Below are positions 22,566-33,711 of a DNA stretch of 64,000 nucleotides, one piece after another. Source of the DNA: Coffea arabica (Eukaryota; Streptophyta; Magnoliopsida; Gentianales; Rubiaceae); the NCBI RefSeq assembly GCF_036785885.1, contig NC_092330.1, positions 7,598,525 through 7,662,524 of the forward strand, in the 5' to 3' direction. The stretch's first letter is position 1, and every line of letters starts with the position of its first letter. The notes below the pieces were generated by a model. The model had not been told where the DNA came from and did not search any database. It worked only from the letters and a program-made list of their open reading frames with translations. A program made the translations under genes and the position numbers.

Positions 22566-23574
22566 TTGAAGAGACGACATCCGACATTGTTGTCATTGAG
22601 AAAATCACTGTAGCATATGACCCTCAAATTCGTCCCAACCACACTTTACCACTATCTTTAACACTTCAATTCACAAAAGAGAAACTCGAATTCTTGCTTG
22701 TTGAGTTCCTCGCCTGCGCTGTGACGGCTCCACTAATACCACTTGAAACTTCTTTTGCTGCTAAAATGGTCTTCCACTTCCAAAAATGAAATCGATGGAT
22801 CCTTGGATGAAGCATTCTTTGAAATAATGCCTCTGATTATCGTCACAAAGGGTATCTTTTGCCACATGAAATTACACCCATAAAATGGAGATTTTTTTAC
22901 TGGAAATCCACAGTACCACAGCCTGTACTCCGACTGTAGCAGGGGATCGAGAAGGAGTCGTGTTCTGAAAGCTAATATTATAAGCTATAAAATTGGTAGA
23001 TAAAATGGCAATTGTATAGCTGAATGGAGTTCCTCCAGTCGAATTAGCTGTGTTATTCCAAACAATCATCATGTTCAAATAACCCTGACCTTATATTATT
23101 TTGTCTTATTTGCACTAACCATCACTTGCTCCCTGTACATGCCTGAATCAACTATAATAAATGTCTTAGCAGGGATTAAATCGGGAACAACTACCACTGC
23201 TTTTTGTACACTACTGAAATTCGCACATCCTACTTAATCTACTTGAGGACAAGTGAAACCCTATAACTAGTAATGAGCTCAGACTTCCATGTTGAATCAT
23301 CACAATATTTCTTACTTTTCTTCATCCTCTTGTAACTCTAATGATGTCTGGACATTCTACGTGCAAATTCTTGGATAATGTCGATAAATTTCTCAAACCC
23401 ACTTTTCTTGATCTTCTTTCATGCAAAAGTAAGTTTTCATCTACTAGTATCATCGTTGAATGAAGTGGTTGTGTCAATTGGAGAGTACTGGGCAGAATAG
23501 GGAGAAACAATGATGGAAACTAGTAGAACAAGACAGGAGGCTAGCCACAATAAGGTGGTTGTTCTAGTAGTCAT
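22566..23574 (-). pseudogene. Pectin methylesterase pseudogene, copy 3
   Basis: The ATG lies at 23572-23574. Conserved blocks such as [18 protein letters not shown] and [14 protein letters not shown] (22872-23078) are visible in one frame, and other parts lie in different frames. The W of the LGR-W motif reads TGA, as in copy 2. The 3' truncation matches that of copies 1 and 2. Its upstream flank is split by the Sirevirus inserted at 23634. Confidence 0.82.
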
Positions 23575-23634
23575 GCTTTAGTTACTTGCGACGGCTGGTA
23601 AGGCACAAAGATATAAGGGACGGTCATGGGAAGC

Positions 23635-24755
23635 TATTTATCTCAATATTTTGATGATTACAAAACAAATGGATATTACTAATACTTTTTGAAGAAACCC
23701 TTTTCAGAAATGACACTAAACAGGTCTGTGGACTTAAAGCAAAAAGGAAGATCAAAAAGGATGAAAAGTGCTGAGGAAGTTGTCGGACGCACAAAAGGAG
23801 AGTATCGGACGTCCGACATCCATTGAGTATCTTCGGACGTGTGAAGAGCTCAGACTCGGACGTCCGAAGAAGACAAGCTGAGGCTTCTACAACCACTGAT
23901 CACGATCGGACGCTCAACACCTGAGTATCAGACGTCCGACAAGCGTTGCTGCACTTCGGACGCAACACATTGAACGCATCGGCCGTCCGAAGGAATTGAA
24001 GAGGAAATTCCAAGTGTGCATCTTACTCTCGGACGCATGGTGATAGGGGATCGGACGTCCTAAGAGATTCAAGAAAACTTCCAGAACTCATTGATCTCAT
24101 TCGGACGCATAAAAACTGACTATCGGACGTCCGACATCACCAACGACTAGTTGACTCTTCAGTCGCCTTCTACCCGTTGACAGCATTAATTGAAGAATTT
24201 TCTGGTCTCCTATAAAAAGAACAAAGTCAACCACCTCAGAATAACTTTGCACATCAAGTCTACATCAGATAGTGAGTGATTCAAGTGTTAGAATACTCCA
24301 AAGGAACATTTGTACTCTTTGCTTGTGCAATTTTTTTGTAGCTTTTCAAGTGTGACTCAGCTTCTTCAATAGTGTAGCATTGTGAGGGTTTTCAGAGTGT
24401 GTAAAACTTCCTTGCTTGACCAAATGTGGTTTGGGGCAAGAAGGAAGTGATCCTTCCTTTGTACACAAGAAATTGGTTGCAAGACTGTTCAACTTGAAGT
24501 AGCTGATTATATAAAGTTTTGTTCAAACTCAAGTGGAGTTTGAAGTCTGGTTTATTTTTCTACTTTCATTTACAGCTTTACTATATAATCTGCTCACATT
24601 CTCATCTCACGAACATCTGTATTTTCTTATAATCTGATCCATTGAGTGGTCTTTGAGAAAAGCAGGGTAGGCTTGAAAAAAGAGTGACCTATATCTCAGC
24701 TGGTTTTTTGAAAATCTAATTCACACCCCCTCTTAGGTTGTCTTCGATCCTTACA
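23635..24755 (+). repeat. Sirevirus copy 1, 5' LTR
   Basis: Starts TATTTATCTC (the 3' partner starts TGTTTATCTC, so the terminal TG has mutated) and ends GATCCTTACA. It has a TATA box at 24211-24217 (TATAAAA). A CpG-rich zone (23780-24140) carries about a dozen CGGACG motifs. Three of them form perfect TCGGACGTCCGA palindromes (23805, 23856, 24123). Confidence 0.92.
23780..24140. promoter_or_regulatory. CGGACGTCCG palindrome cluster in the LTR
   Basis: Roughly twelve occurrences of CGGACG-type half sites, several as the 12-bp palindrome TCGGACGTCCGA, lie upstream of the LTR TATA box. Clustered GGAC/GTCC palindromes in LTRs are a known Sirevirus trait. The GACGTC core resembles a plant bZIP C-box, so transcription-factor binding is possible (inference). 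Confidence 0.6.
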
Positions 24756-24757
24756 AT

Positions 24758-24769
24758 TGGTATCAGAGA
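24758..24769 (+). other. Primer-binding site
   Basis: TGGTATCAGAGA, complementary to the 3' end of initiator Met tRNA, lies three bases after the 5' LTR, as in copia elements. Confidence 0.85.
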
Positions 24770-24811
24770 TTGGTCTCCTAGAGATTAAGCTCAATCGGCT
24801 TGGGAGTAAAC

Positions 24812-26527
24812 ATGACAACCAACAATGCCATGTTCTTTGAGGAACAATCTGTCACTAGACCTCCAATGTTCAATGGATCAAACTATGTGAGTTGGAAGGA
24901 AATGATGATTATATTCTTGCAATCTATTGATATTGAGTTGTGGTTTATTGTCAGTGAAGGTCCATATGATGTAACTATTATTGATGAAGCTACTCATAGG
25001 CCGAGACAAAAAATCAGAAGTGAACTGACTGCTGAAAATAGAACTCATCTCACTCTAAATGCCAAAACTATGAATGTTCTATACAGTGCATTAGATTCAA
25101 ATGAGTCTATTAGAGTCAAAGGCTGCAGATCTGCAAAAGAAATTTGGGATAAACTTAGAGAGATCCATGAGGGAAGCGAAAATGTGAGAGAGCAGAAGAA
25201 ATCCATTCTGGTCACTAAGTATGAATCTTTTAAGATGGAACCTCATGAAAATATTGACAAAATGTATTGTAGATTCAATGATCTGATCAAGGATTTAGAG
25301 GTGCTTGAGAAGGAGTACTCTCTAGGTGAAAAGAATAGAAAAATTCTGAATGCTTTATCAAAGGACTGGGAAAGCAAAGTGACTGCCATAGAGGAAGCCA
25401 AGGATCTAAACACCTTATCCATTGAATCTCTGATTAACTCTCTAACATCTTACGAACTGAAACTTAAATCTAAGATGCAGGATGAAGAAGACACCAAGAT
25501 GAGAAAGAGCATTGCTCTAAAAGCTTCACAAGATGAAGATGAAACTGCCTCACAGGATGAAAATGATTTGGAAGGTGATGAAAGTGATATTGCACTCATC
25601 ACAAGAGGCTTCAAAAGGTTTCTCAACAAGAGAAGATTCAGGAAAGGCGGATCCAGCAATTCCTTCCCATATCAGTCTAATGACTTAAGAAACAGAGGGA
25701 AACTGGAGTTCAACAAGAAGCTTATTGATAAGTGTTTCGAATGTGGCCAATCAGGACATTATGCGAATGAGTGTCCAATGAAGAAAAAGAAGGAGAGCAA
25801 GATTGAACGAAAATCAAAGTTCAACAATTTCCAGATTACCTGGAATGATTGCAACTCAGAAGACGAAGTTGAAGAAGAAGAGGAATCTGCTCAAGTGGCT
25901 TTCATGGCCATTGGAGATGAAGAGGTAATACAATGCAACACTCAAACCGATAGTGATAGTGAATCTGATACTGATATTAATTCTTTTCTAGAAAAAATGC
26001 ATAACAGCTTGAAAGAATCCTATGTTGGAAACAAGGAACTAAAGCAGAAAATTAGCTTTCTAATACAAGACAATGCAAATCTTTTTCGACAAAACCAGTG
26101 TCTTAAGCATGAAAATGAAAACCTGAAAAGAACTGAAACTGATGTGCTTGCTGAACTTTACAAAAAGAAAAATTTTTGTGACATACTCAGAAGTGAGCAA
26201 TGTAGGTTAAGAAAAAGGATGGATGATTTATGTCAATTATTACACCATTTGAAACAGAACCGTCTTCAAAAGAATGACACTGTACCTTATGTTAATACTC
26301 ATCAAATAAGGCTGAATCAAAATGCAAATGAGTTTGCTATCCACAGGAGAAGGCAAGTCAGATTCATTAAACCTGTTCATTTGATTGATCCATTGTCTGT
26401 GTGCAACTTTTGTTGTCAATTTGGTCACATGAGTAGCAATTGTTATGTTAAGAAAAACATGAGGAATGGCATGAGATGCATGTGGGTAGTTAGACATAAG
26501 ACTAACTCTCAAGGACCCAACATGTAA
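24812..26527 (+). CDS. gag: Sirevirus gag polyprotein
   Basis: About 571 residues from ATG 24812 to TAA 26525-26527. The N-terminal region (residues about 20-220) is the copia gag/UBN2 fold, with MFNGSNYVSWKEMM and KEIWDKLREIHEGSENV. A CCHC knuckle CFECGQSGHYANEC follows near residue 310, then an acidic stretch, a coiled-coil-like segment, and a second knuckle-like motif CNFCCQFGHMSSNC near residue 535. Gag packages element RNA. The TAA, and a TAG 36 nt downstream, lie in the same frame as protease, so pol expression needs bypass of two stops or another mechanism. The start is chosen at ATG because the same offset from the LTR (57 nt) occurs in copy 2. Confidence 0.9.
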   Translation: MTTNNAMFFEEQSVTRPPMFNGSNYVSWKEMMIIFLQSIDIELWFIVSEGPYDVTIIDEATHRPRQKIRSELTAENRTHLTLNAKTMNVLYSALDSNESIRVKGCRSAKEIWDKLREIHEGSENVREQKKSILVTKYESFKMEPHENIDKMYCRFNDLIKDLEVLEKEYSLGEKNRKILNALSKDWESKVTAIEEAKDLNTLSIESLINSLTSYELKLKSKMQDEEDTKMRKSIALKASQDEDETASQDENDLEGDESDIALITRGFKRFLNKRRFRKGGSSNSFPYQSNDLRNRGKLEFNKKLIDKCFECGQSGHYANECPMKKKKESKIERKSKFNNFQITWNDCNSEDEVEEEEESAQVAFMAIGDEEVIQCNTQTDSDSESDTDINSFLEKMHNSLKESYVGNKELKQKISFLIQDNANLFRQNQCLKHENENLKRTETDVLAELYKKKNFCDILRSEQCRLRKRMDDLCQLLHHLKQNRLQKNDTVPYVNTHQIRLNQNANEFAIHRRRQVRFIKPVHLIDPLSVCNFCCQFGHMSSNCYVKKNMRNGMRCMWVVRHKTNSQGPNM

Positions 26528-26563
26528 AGGGTACCAAGTATTATCTTGTGGATTTGTGTGTAG

Positions 26564-27049
26564 GTGAACCAGGATAACATTGCTAAAGAATCAAAATGGT
26601 TCATTGATAGTGGATGTTCTAGACATATGACTGGTGAGGCATCACATTTCGTTAAACTCAAGCAAAAAGCAAGTGGAAAGGTAACGTTTGGAGATGATAA
26701 CAAAGCCAAAACTGTTGGCATTGGTGATGTTGGTAAGAATGGTCAAACCTTTATTCATAATGTTCTTCTCGTTGACAATCTGAGCTACAATTTATTAAGT
26801 GTTAGCCAATTGTGTGATAGAAATCTGTTTGTATTGTTCAAAAAGCTTGAATGTCTCATTTTTGACTCAAAGTTCAACATTGTTTTCAAAGAAAAAAGAG
26901 TTAATGATGTTTATGTAGTTGTTCTTGAAAAAATTGATTCCTCCTATCTTAAATGTCTTAAAGTAACAAATGAGGACCCATGGTTATGGCATAGAAGGCT
27001 GTGTCACTTCAATATGGATTTGCTAAAAGAAATCTCTAAAAAGGAATAG
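26564..27049 (+). pseudogene. pol: Sirevirus pol, protease and pre-integrase part
   Basis: Begins in frame after the TAG at 26561-26563 with no ATG of its own at the boundary. WFIDSGCSRHMTG is the aspartic protease active site (DSG). LSYNLLSVSQLCD and DPWLWHRRLCHFNMDLL are the protease C-terminus and GAG-pre-integrase motif. The frame is broken near 27047 by loss of a single base relative to copy 2, giving a premature TAG. The reading then moves to the next frame for the rest of pol. Confidence 0.88.
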
Positions 27050-29655
27050 TTAGAGGTCTTCCAAAAATCAGATTTGAAAAGGACCGGATATGTGATGCTT
27101 GTCAATTTGGAAAACAAATCAGGGTATCCTTTAAACCCAAGAAATGTGTTTCTACTTCAAAACCTCTTGAACTTTTACATCTTGGCCTGTTTGGTCCTAC
27201 ACAAACTACAAGCCTTGGTGGTAAGAGATATTGTTTTGTGATTGTTGATGATTATTCTAGATATACTTGGGTGATATTCCTTGCTCATAAAGATGATGCC
27301 TTTAAGAATTTTACTTCATTATTTGCTAAAGTACAAAATCTGCTTGGATTGAAAATTGTCAGGATTAGAAGCGATAATGGGAAAGAATTCAAGTTCTGTG
27401 GCTTTCCAGAATTTTGTGATCATAATGGCATTACTCATGAATTTTCTATTGTAGAAAGAAAAAATAGAACTCTCCAAGAGGCTGCTCGAACCATGCTTAG
27501 TGAATGCAATTTACCAAAATATTTTTGGGCTGAAACCATAAACACAGCATGTTATACCATGAACAGAGTTCTCCTAAGACCAATGTTGAACAAAACTTCA
27601 TACGAGCTCATGTTTGACAAAAAGCCTGTTGTTGGTTACTTCAAAGTATTTGGTTGTAAATGTTTCATTTTGAATATTAAGGAACATCTTGCAAAATTTG
27701 ATAAGAAATCTGATGAGGAAATTTTCTTGAGATATTGTGAAAACAAAAGAGGCTTCAGAGTTTATAATCGTAGAACATTGATTATAGAAGAGGCGATACA
27801 TATTACTTTTGATGAATCTAATGGTGACATTTCTATGAGTGGTGGTGAAGATGATGATACAAATGTTCAAGAAGAACTAAAGAAGTTAGCAATCAATGAT
27901 CATGACTCTGCTTCACCAGAAACTGATTTAAAGGATGCTGATACTCAGGTCAGTCCAGCTGAAGAAGTGAATGACAGAGATACTACTACTCCTAATGATC
28001 TTCCAAGAACCTGGAAATTTGTTCATAACCATCCCAGGGAGCTTATAATTGGTGATCCATCTGAAAAGGTCAGAACTCGCTCCTCTAGACACCTAGTAGA
28101 TAATCTTGCTTTGGTATCACATTTTGAGCCTAAAAATGTTGTTGATGCATTGAGTGATGAGCACTGGTTTTTATCCATGGAAGAAGAGTTAATCCAATTT
28201 GAAAGAAACAAGGTTTGGACCCTGGTTGCTAGACCAAAAGACCATCCTATCATTGGTACAAAGTGGGTGTTTAGAAACAAAATGAATGATAAAGGGGAGG
28301 TTGTTAGAAATAAGGCCAGACTGGTGGCTAAGGGATACACTCAGGAAGAAGGAATAGACTTTGATGAGTCCTTTGCACCTGTAGCTAGGCTGGAGTCCAT
28401 TAGAATGTTTCTAGCATTTGCATGTTTCAAGAATTTTAAACTGTTTCAAATGGATGTCAAAAGTGCCTTCTTAAATGGCTTTATAGATCAAGAAGTCTAT
28501 GTTGACCAACCTCCTGGTTGTGAAAATGAATCTTATCCAGATCATGTTTTTAAACTCTCAAAAGCTTTATACGGATTAAAGCAAGCTCCTAGAGCATGGT
28601 ATGAACGTTTGAGTGGATTTCTGATTGAAAATGGTTTTAAAAAGGGGATTGTAGACACTACACTTTTCACAAAACAAAGCTCACAAGATCTCTTAATTGT
28701 GCAAATATATGTGGATGATATCATATTTGGTGCTACTAATGAGAGCTTGTGCAAGGATTTTTCCATTATCATGCAAAAAGAATTTGAAATGAGCATGATG
28801 GGAGAACTGAACTTCTTCCTTGGACTCCAAGTGATTCAAACCCAAGATGGAACTTTTATAAATCAAACAAAATACACCAAGGAATTGCTGAAAAGATTTG
28901 GAATGGAGGACTCAAAGCCTGTTGGAACACCTATGTGCACATCTACCAAACTTGACAAAGATGAAGAAGGTACAAAAGTTGAGGAAAAGAAGTATAGAGG
29001 TATGATTGGAAGTTTACTTTATTTAACTGCTAGTAGGCCTGACATCATGTTTGCTGTATGCTTATGTGCTCGATTTCAATCCTGTCCAAAGGAATCACAC
29101 TTGAATGCGGTAAAAAAAATTTTGAGATATCTTAAAGGAACCTTAAATTTTGGCCTGTGGTATCCAAAATGTCATGAACTTCCTTTATGTGGATTTTCTG
29201 ATGCTGACTTTGGAGGTTGTAAGATAGATAGAAAAAGTACTACTGGTATATGCAACTTTCTTGGAAACTGCTTGGTATCTTGGTTTAGTAAAAAAAAAAA
29301 TGCCATCTCACTGTCTACTACTGAAGCTGAATATGTTGCTGCTGGTGCTTGCTGTGCTCAATTGTTATGGATGAAAAACACATTGAATGATTTTGGTTTA
29401 GTATACGAATGTATACCCATGTACTGTGACAACACTAGTGCAATCAATCTAACAAAAAATCCCATTCAACACTCTAGGACTAAGCACATTGATATAAAGT
29501 ATCATTTCATTCGCGATCTTGTCTCAAAGGGGATAATCCGTGTTGAGTTTGTGTGTTCTAAAGAGCAGATCGCTGATATCCTCACAAAAGCTCTTCCACT
29601 GGATCAATTTGTATTCTTGAGAACAAAATTGGGCATTTCAGAAAAAATACTCTAA
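27050..29655 (+). pseudogene. pol: Sirevirus pol, integrase, RT and RNase H
   Basis: Open from about 27050 to TAA at 29653-29655. The integrase zinc region ends with CDACQFGKQ. The first catalytic Asp (expected in HMDLFGP) reads Gly (GGC, 27184-27186). The second, RSDNGKEF, is intact. About nine codons containing the PQQNG motif are missing before VERKNR near 27450. Reverse transcriptase motifs follow: [40 protein letters not shown] and IYVDDIIFG (catalytic YVDD). RNase H shows [17 protein letters not shown] and [10 protein letters not shown] and RNase H look intact; integrase does not. Confidence 0.9.
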
Positions 29656-30144
29656 GTTCTGTTTCTAGTCAATCTTTATCGGACGTCCAATGAATTGGAA
29701 CGGACGTCCGACAGTGTTCTTCGTCCAGTTTCAGAAAAACCCTGGTTCGAACGGTTGTGTCGGACGCTTCACTTCGTTCGGACATCCGACACTCTAAAAT
29801 TGAGCTCTATAAGGCAGTTACCCATCTGTCTCAGTTCATTTTCTTCCATAAGTCTCGGACGCAACCTTTCAGTTTCCTCTCATATTTGAAATTCAAATTT
29901 TTCTCTCCTTAAACCAAGTTCCAAGAAATTGACTCAACCAACTCTATTACTCCTCTGTTGCTCATTAACCACTCATAAAAATCACTCCTAACCCCCAACT
30001 ACCCCAAAATTCCCAATTTACATACGAAACCCTAACTCCACATAACCCTCTTCTTGCGGCATTTTAGTGCACTCTTGTTGGCTCTTACTGTTTTTTCTTC
30101 TATACACAACATTCTGCATAAAAAAATCATATCCACATTGCATC
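29656..30144 (+). other. Sirevirus inter-ORF spacer with CGGACGTCC motifs
   Basis: Lies between pol and the extra ORF. At 29675-29865 it contains further copies of the CGGACGTCC motif seen in the LTRs, which is unusual outside an LTR. No separate gene is called here. Confidence 0.6.
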
Positions 30145-31971
30145 ATGGTTAGAATTAGGGGAGGATCTACTAGTGTCGGACGGTCCTTTAGGCTTAGGGA
30201 TGAAGACATTGAAATTGTTGATCCACCTCCTGTGGCACCTAAAAAGAAGATTGTGACCCGTGGTGGCAAAGTGAAGCAAACTGCCCAAAGAAAATTGGCT
30301 ACTCCAACTGCTGAATCATCTGATGAGCAAATGGAAGGGCAGATCTCTGAAGGGAACATTGCTGGTGGAAATGAGGAACCAGAGCAGGCTACCCAGGGTG
30401 ATGAAACTGTCACAAGGTCTTCTAGTAAAAGAAAAAGGACTGCAAAGAAGAAGAGAACTCCCCAATCCAAGAAAAAATAATCTGCTGATCCCTCTGTTGA
30501 TCAGCAGAATGAAGGAAACATTACTGAAAGTCAGCCAACACCTGAACCCTCCATCAAGAAGTCTCCAAGGACAAGGACTGAGACTCAAAATGTTGGGGCA
30601 TCTGCCACACAAACCTCAAAAGGGACACGTTCTGGGAAGGATCCAGTACCTCAGCCCGTTCCTGAACCCATTCCTCTACCAAAGTTCATTGATGATGAGG
30701 CCAGAGACAGATTTGAGTTAGTCTCTCAAAAAGGGTTCATCACCCAAAGGCTCATCATTCCCTTTGAATTTCGTAAGCTTGATCTTGAACCTGTCATTAA
30801 ACTGTTTGAATTCCAGAAATGGACTCATCTTCTGACCATTCCTAATGTCTTTTACCCTGACATGCTTTATCAATTTTTTGCTAATCTTAGAAAGGGTAAA
30901 TCACACACTGAACTCATCTCTATGGTCAACTCTGTAGACATCATGTTAACTCTTGACATAGTGAATTCCATTCTGAAAACTAGTATTGAACTTGGCTTCA
31001 ATGGAAAAATTGCAAATTTCCTTTCGTATGAGGAATTTCCTTCTGCATATCATCATTTTTACAATGCTAAACTCATGACTTACTTTCAAACCAAATTCAA
31101 CACTCCTACTGAGGCAAGATTGGATGATCTCAGTCCTCAGAATCTGATCATCTTTACCATCATTTCGAATCTGTTGGTGCCAACTGATGGCCACAGAACA
31201 GATGCAAACAAAATGGAACTCTATCTTTTCTACTGCTTTGTTGAAAAAATCCGCATTGACTTTGGATTTATAATGTGCAAGTTTATGCTCAAAATTAGCA
31301 CTGACAGTCGTAGGAAGCTTTCCTATGGCAGATTTCTGACCCCTATTTTTGCCCATTTTGAAATACCTTTTTCTGGCAAATCTCCCAAAGACAGAGCTTC
31401 ATCAGTTTTTTCAATAGCTTATTTTGAAAGAAAGAACCTAAAATTTTTTGATGGTCATTGGTGCTATAAGGAAACTGTGGCCGAGTCTAGAAGAAAAAAC
31501 TTGCATGAAACCCCTGTCACTCCTAGAACTCCCCGTGATCAGTCAGGCTATGTTTCTCCTTTCACCATTCATCCTAGGAAGTCTGCCAGTAAGTCCTTCT
31601 CTTCCAACTCTGAGGTCATCTCCTTGCTTGAAGACCTCAAACAGCATGTTATGCTTCTTGAAGATGGTCTCATGATGACCATGACCTCTGACCAACAATC
31701 CTCTTTCCTTGAAAAAAGGAACCTTCTTGTGCCCCCTATACCTGAGACCAATGAGACTGCTCATCAGAAAGAACCAAGACCTGAGCCTACAAGGCCAACT
31801 ACTGGTACTGAGACCACACCAGCTTCCAGCTCTCAGCCCAAGGATAAAGGCAAGGCTCCAGTAACTGAGGAAGCATATGAAGATGATGATGAAGAAACTG
31901 AGGAAGAAGAGGACCCTGAACAGTTTCGTCTGACCAGGAGGAGGCCTGGATCATCTAAAATCACCATCTAG
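30145..31971 (+). pseudogene. Additional (env-like position) ORF of the Sirevirus
   Basis: About 609 codons from ATG 30145 to TAG 31969-31971, broken once by an in-frame TAA at 30478-30480. The N-terminal third is basic and Ser/Thr/Pro-rich (KRKRTAKKKRTPQSKKK looks like a nuclear-localisation cluster). The central region, from about FELVSQKGFITQRLI through LSYGRFLTPIFAHF, resembles the domain often annotated as 'putative plant transposon protein' or envelope-like in Sireviruses. The C-terminus is acidic (DDDEETEEEEDPEQF). I see no signal peptide or clear membrane segment, so a true envelope role is not supported. Function unknown. Confidence 0.75.
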
Positions 31972-32518
31972 GCACTACTAGGTCACTGCACCATAATCTA
32001 GGACTATAGTTCATCTTTTGCACTGCAAAACTTTCCGTACGTTATGTACTAAGTGTTGTACACCGGTTTGTACAACTGGATATTATCTACTGTTATGAAT
32101 GTCTGTTATGGATAGTTGTTTGTTTTGGAATTTACTGAATGAATGTGTTTGTTATGAATGATTTCAGATTGTGCTGAACATGAATGGATTTTGCTGATAT
32201 TATCTGATTATCTGTGTTATCCAAATGCGTGCTATTGTTAATGTTTCTGTTGGATCATACTGATGTTATCTGATACTCAAAACTGTTGGTATCAAAACTG
32301 CCACTCACTTTTGTGATGACAAAAAGGGGGAGAATTGGTTTAGCACTGATGGCATAAAGCAACTAGTTAGGGGGAGTCAGTTTCAGGGGGAGTTACTAAT
32401 GGTACTGATGGTGTAGATTGCGTTTTTTTCTGTATACTCATGTACTTCGTTAGGGGGAGCTATTATTGTTATTTTTTGCTCTATCCAAGTGTTTTGTCAT
32501 CATCAAAAACGGGGAGAT
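31972..32518 (+). other. Sirevirus 3' leader with multiple polypurine tracts
   Basis: Non-coding. Five purine tracts are visible: AAAAAGGGGGAGAA near 32322, AGGGGGAG near 32371, 32386 and 32451, and AAAAACGGGGAGA directly before the 3' LTR. Multiple polypurine tracts are a Sirevirus hallmark. The last is positioned to prime plus-strand synthesis. Confidence 0.8.
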
Positions 32519-33637
32519 TGTTTATCTCAATATTTTGATGATTACAAAACAAATGGATATTACTAATACTTTTTGAAGAAACCCTTTTCAGAAATGACAC
32601 TAAACAGGTCTGTGGACTTAAAGCAAAAAGGAAGATAAAAAAGGATGAAAAGTGCTGAGTAAGTTGCCGGACGCACAAAAGGAGAGTATCGGACGTCCGA
32701 CATCCGTTGAGTATCTTCGGACGTGTGAAGAGCTCAGACTCGGACGTCCGAAGAAGACAAGCTGAGGCTTCTACAACCACTGATCACGATCGGACGCTCA
32801 ACACCTGAGTATCGGACGTCCGACAAGCGTTGCTGCACTTCGGACGCAACACATTGAACCCATCGGCCGTCCGAAGGAATTGAAGAGGAAATTCCAAGTG
32901 TGCATCTTACTCTCGGACGCATGGTGATAGGGGATCGGACGTCCTAAGAGATTCAAGAAAACTTCCAGAACTCATTGATCTCATTCGGACGCATAAAAAC
33001 TGACTATCGGACGTCCGACAGCACCAACGGCTAGTTGACTCTTCAGTCGCCTTCTACCCGTTGACAGCATTAATTGAAGAATTTTCTGGTCTCCTATAGA
33101 AAGAACAAAGTCAACCACCTCAGAATAACTTTGCACATCAAGTCTACATCAGATAGTGAGTGATTCAAGTGTTAGAATACTCCAAAGGAACATTTGTACT
33201 CTTTGCTTGTGCAATTTTCTTGTAGCTTTTCAAGTGTGACTCAGCTTCTTCAATAGTGTAGCATTGTGAGGGTTTTCAGAGTGTGTAAAACTTCCTTGCT
33301 TGACCAAGTGTGGTTTGGGGCAAGAAGGAAGTGATCCTTCCTTTGTACACAAGAAATTGGTTGCAAGACTGTTCAACTTGAAGTAGCTGATTATATAAAG
33401 TTTTGTTCAAACTCAAGTGGAGTTTGAAGTCTGGTTTGTTTTTCTACTTTCATTTACAGCTTTACTATATAATCTGCTCACATTCTCATCTCACGAACAT
33501 CTGTATTTTCTTATAATCTGATCCATTGAGTGGTCTTTGAGAAAAGCAGGGTAGGCTTGAAAAAAGAGTGACCTATATTTCAGCTGATTTTTTGAAAACC
33601 TAATTCACCCCCTCTTAGGTTGTCTTCGATCCTTACA
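32519..33637 (+). repeat. Sirevirus copy 1, 3' LTR
   Basis: 1,119 bp, starting TGTTTATCTC and ending CCTTACA. It aligns with the 5' LTR with about 20 differences. The TATA box reads TATAGAA here. It has the same palindrome cluster, with intact TCGGACGTCCGA copies from about 32690. Confidence 0.92.
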
Positions 33638-33711
33638 GAAGCAACCGACCTACTTTTCTCTTAATATCTCAACAATACAATTCTTGAACCAATATTATGT
33701 TAGTAGTGTTT

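Larger units (their letters stand above)
23635..33637 (+). mobile_element. Sirevirus-type Ty1/copia retrotransposon, copy 1
   Basis: A 10.0-kb element flanked by a perfect 5-bp duplication GAAGC (23630-23634 and 33638-33642), with LTRs of about 1.12 kb. The order gag, protease, integrase, RT, RNase H defines copia. The long gag with two CCHC motifs, the extra ORF after pol, several GGGGGAG polypurine tracts and palindromic LTR repeats place it in the Sirevirus lineage (SIRE/Maximus-like). About 20 LTR-LTR differences by eye (near 2%) indicate a fairly recent insertion. A frameshift, a missing integrase segment and a lost catalytic Asp make it inactive. Confidence 0.93.

Noticed and set aside
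17579..23574. Pectinesterase copies as genes captured inside the LTR element
   Set aside because: No primer-binding site follows the adjoining LTR, and the LTR on the other side begins a separate element; tandem duplication of a neighbouring gene explains it better.
26524..26563. Possible 40-nt GT-AG intron joining gag to protease
   Set aside because: Too short for a plant intron, and splicing would create an ATG-TGA stop at the join, so it does not restore the frame.
29695..29889. 64-codon frame after Sirevirus pol
   Set aside because: Lies in the palindrome-rich spacer, with codons that just read the CGGACGTCC repeats; no homology recognised.
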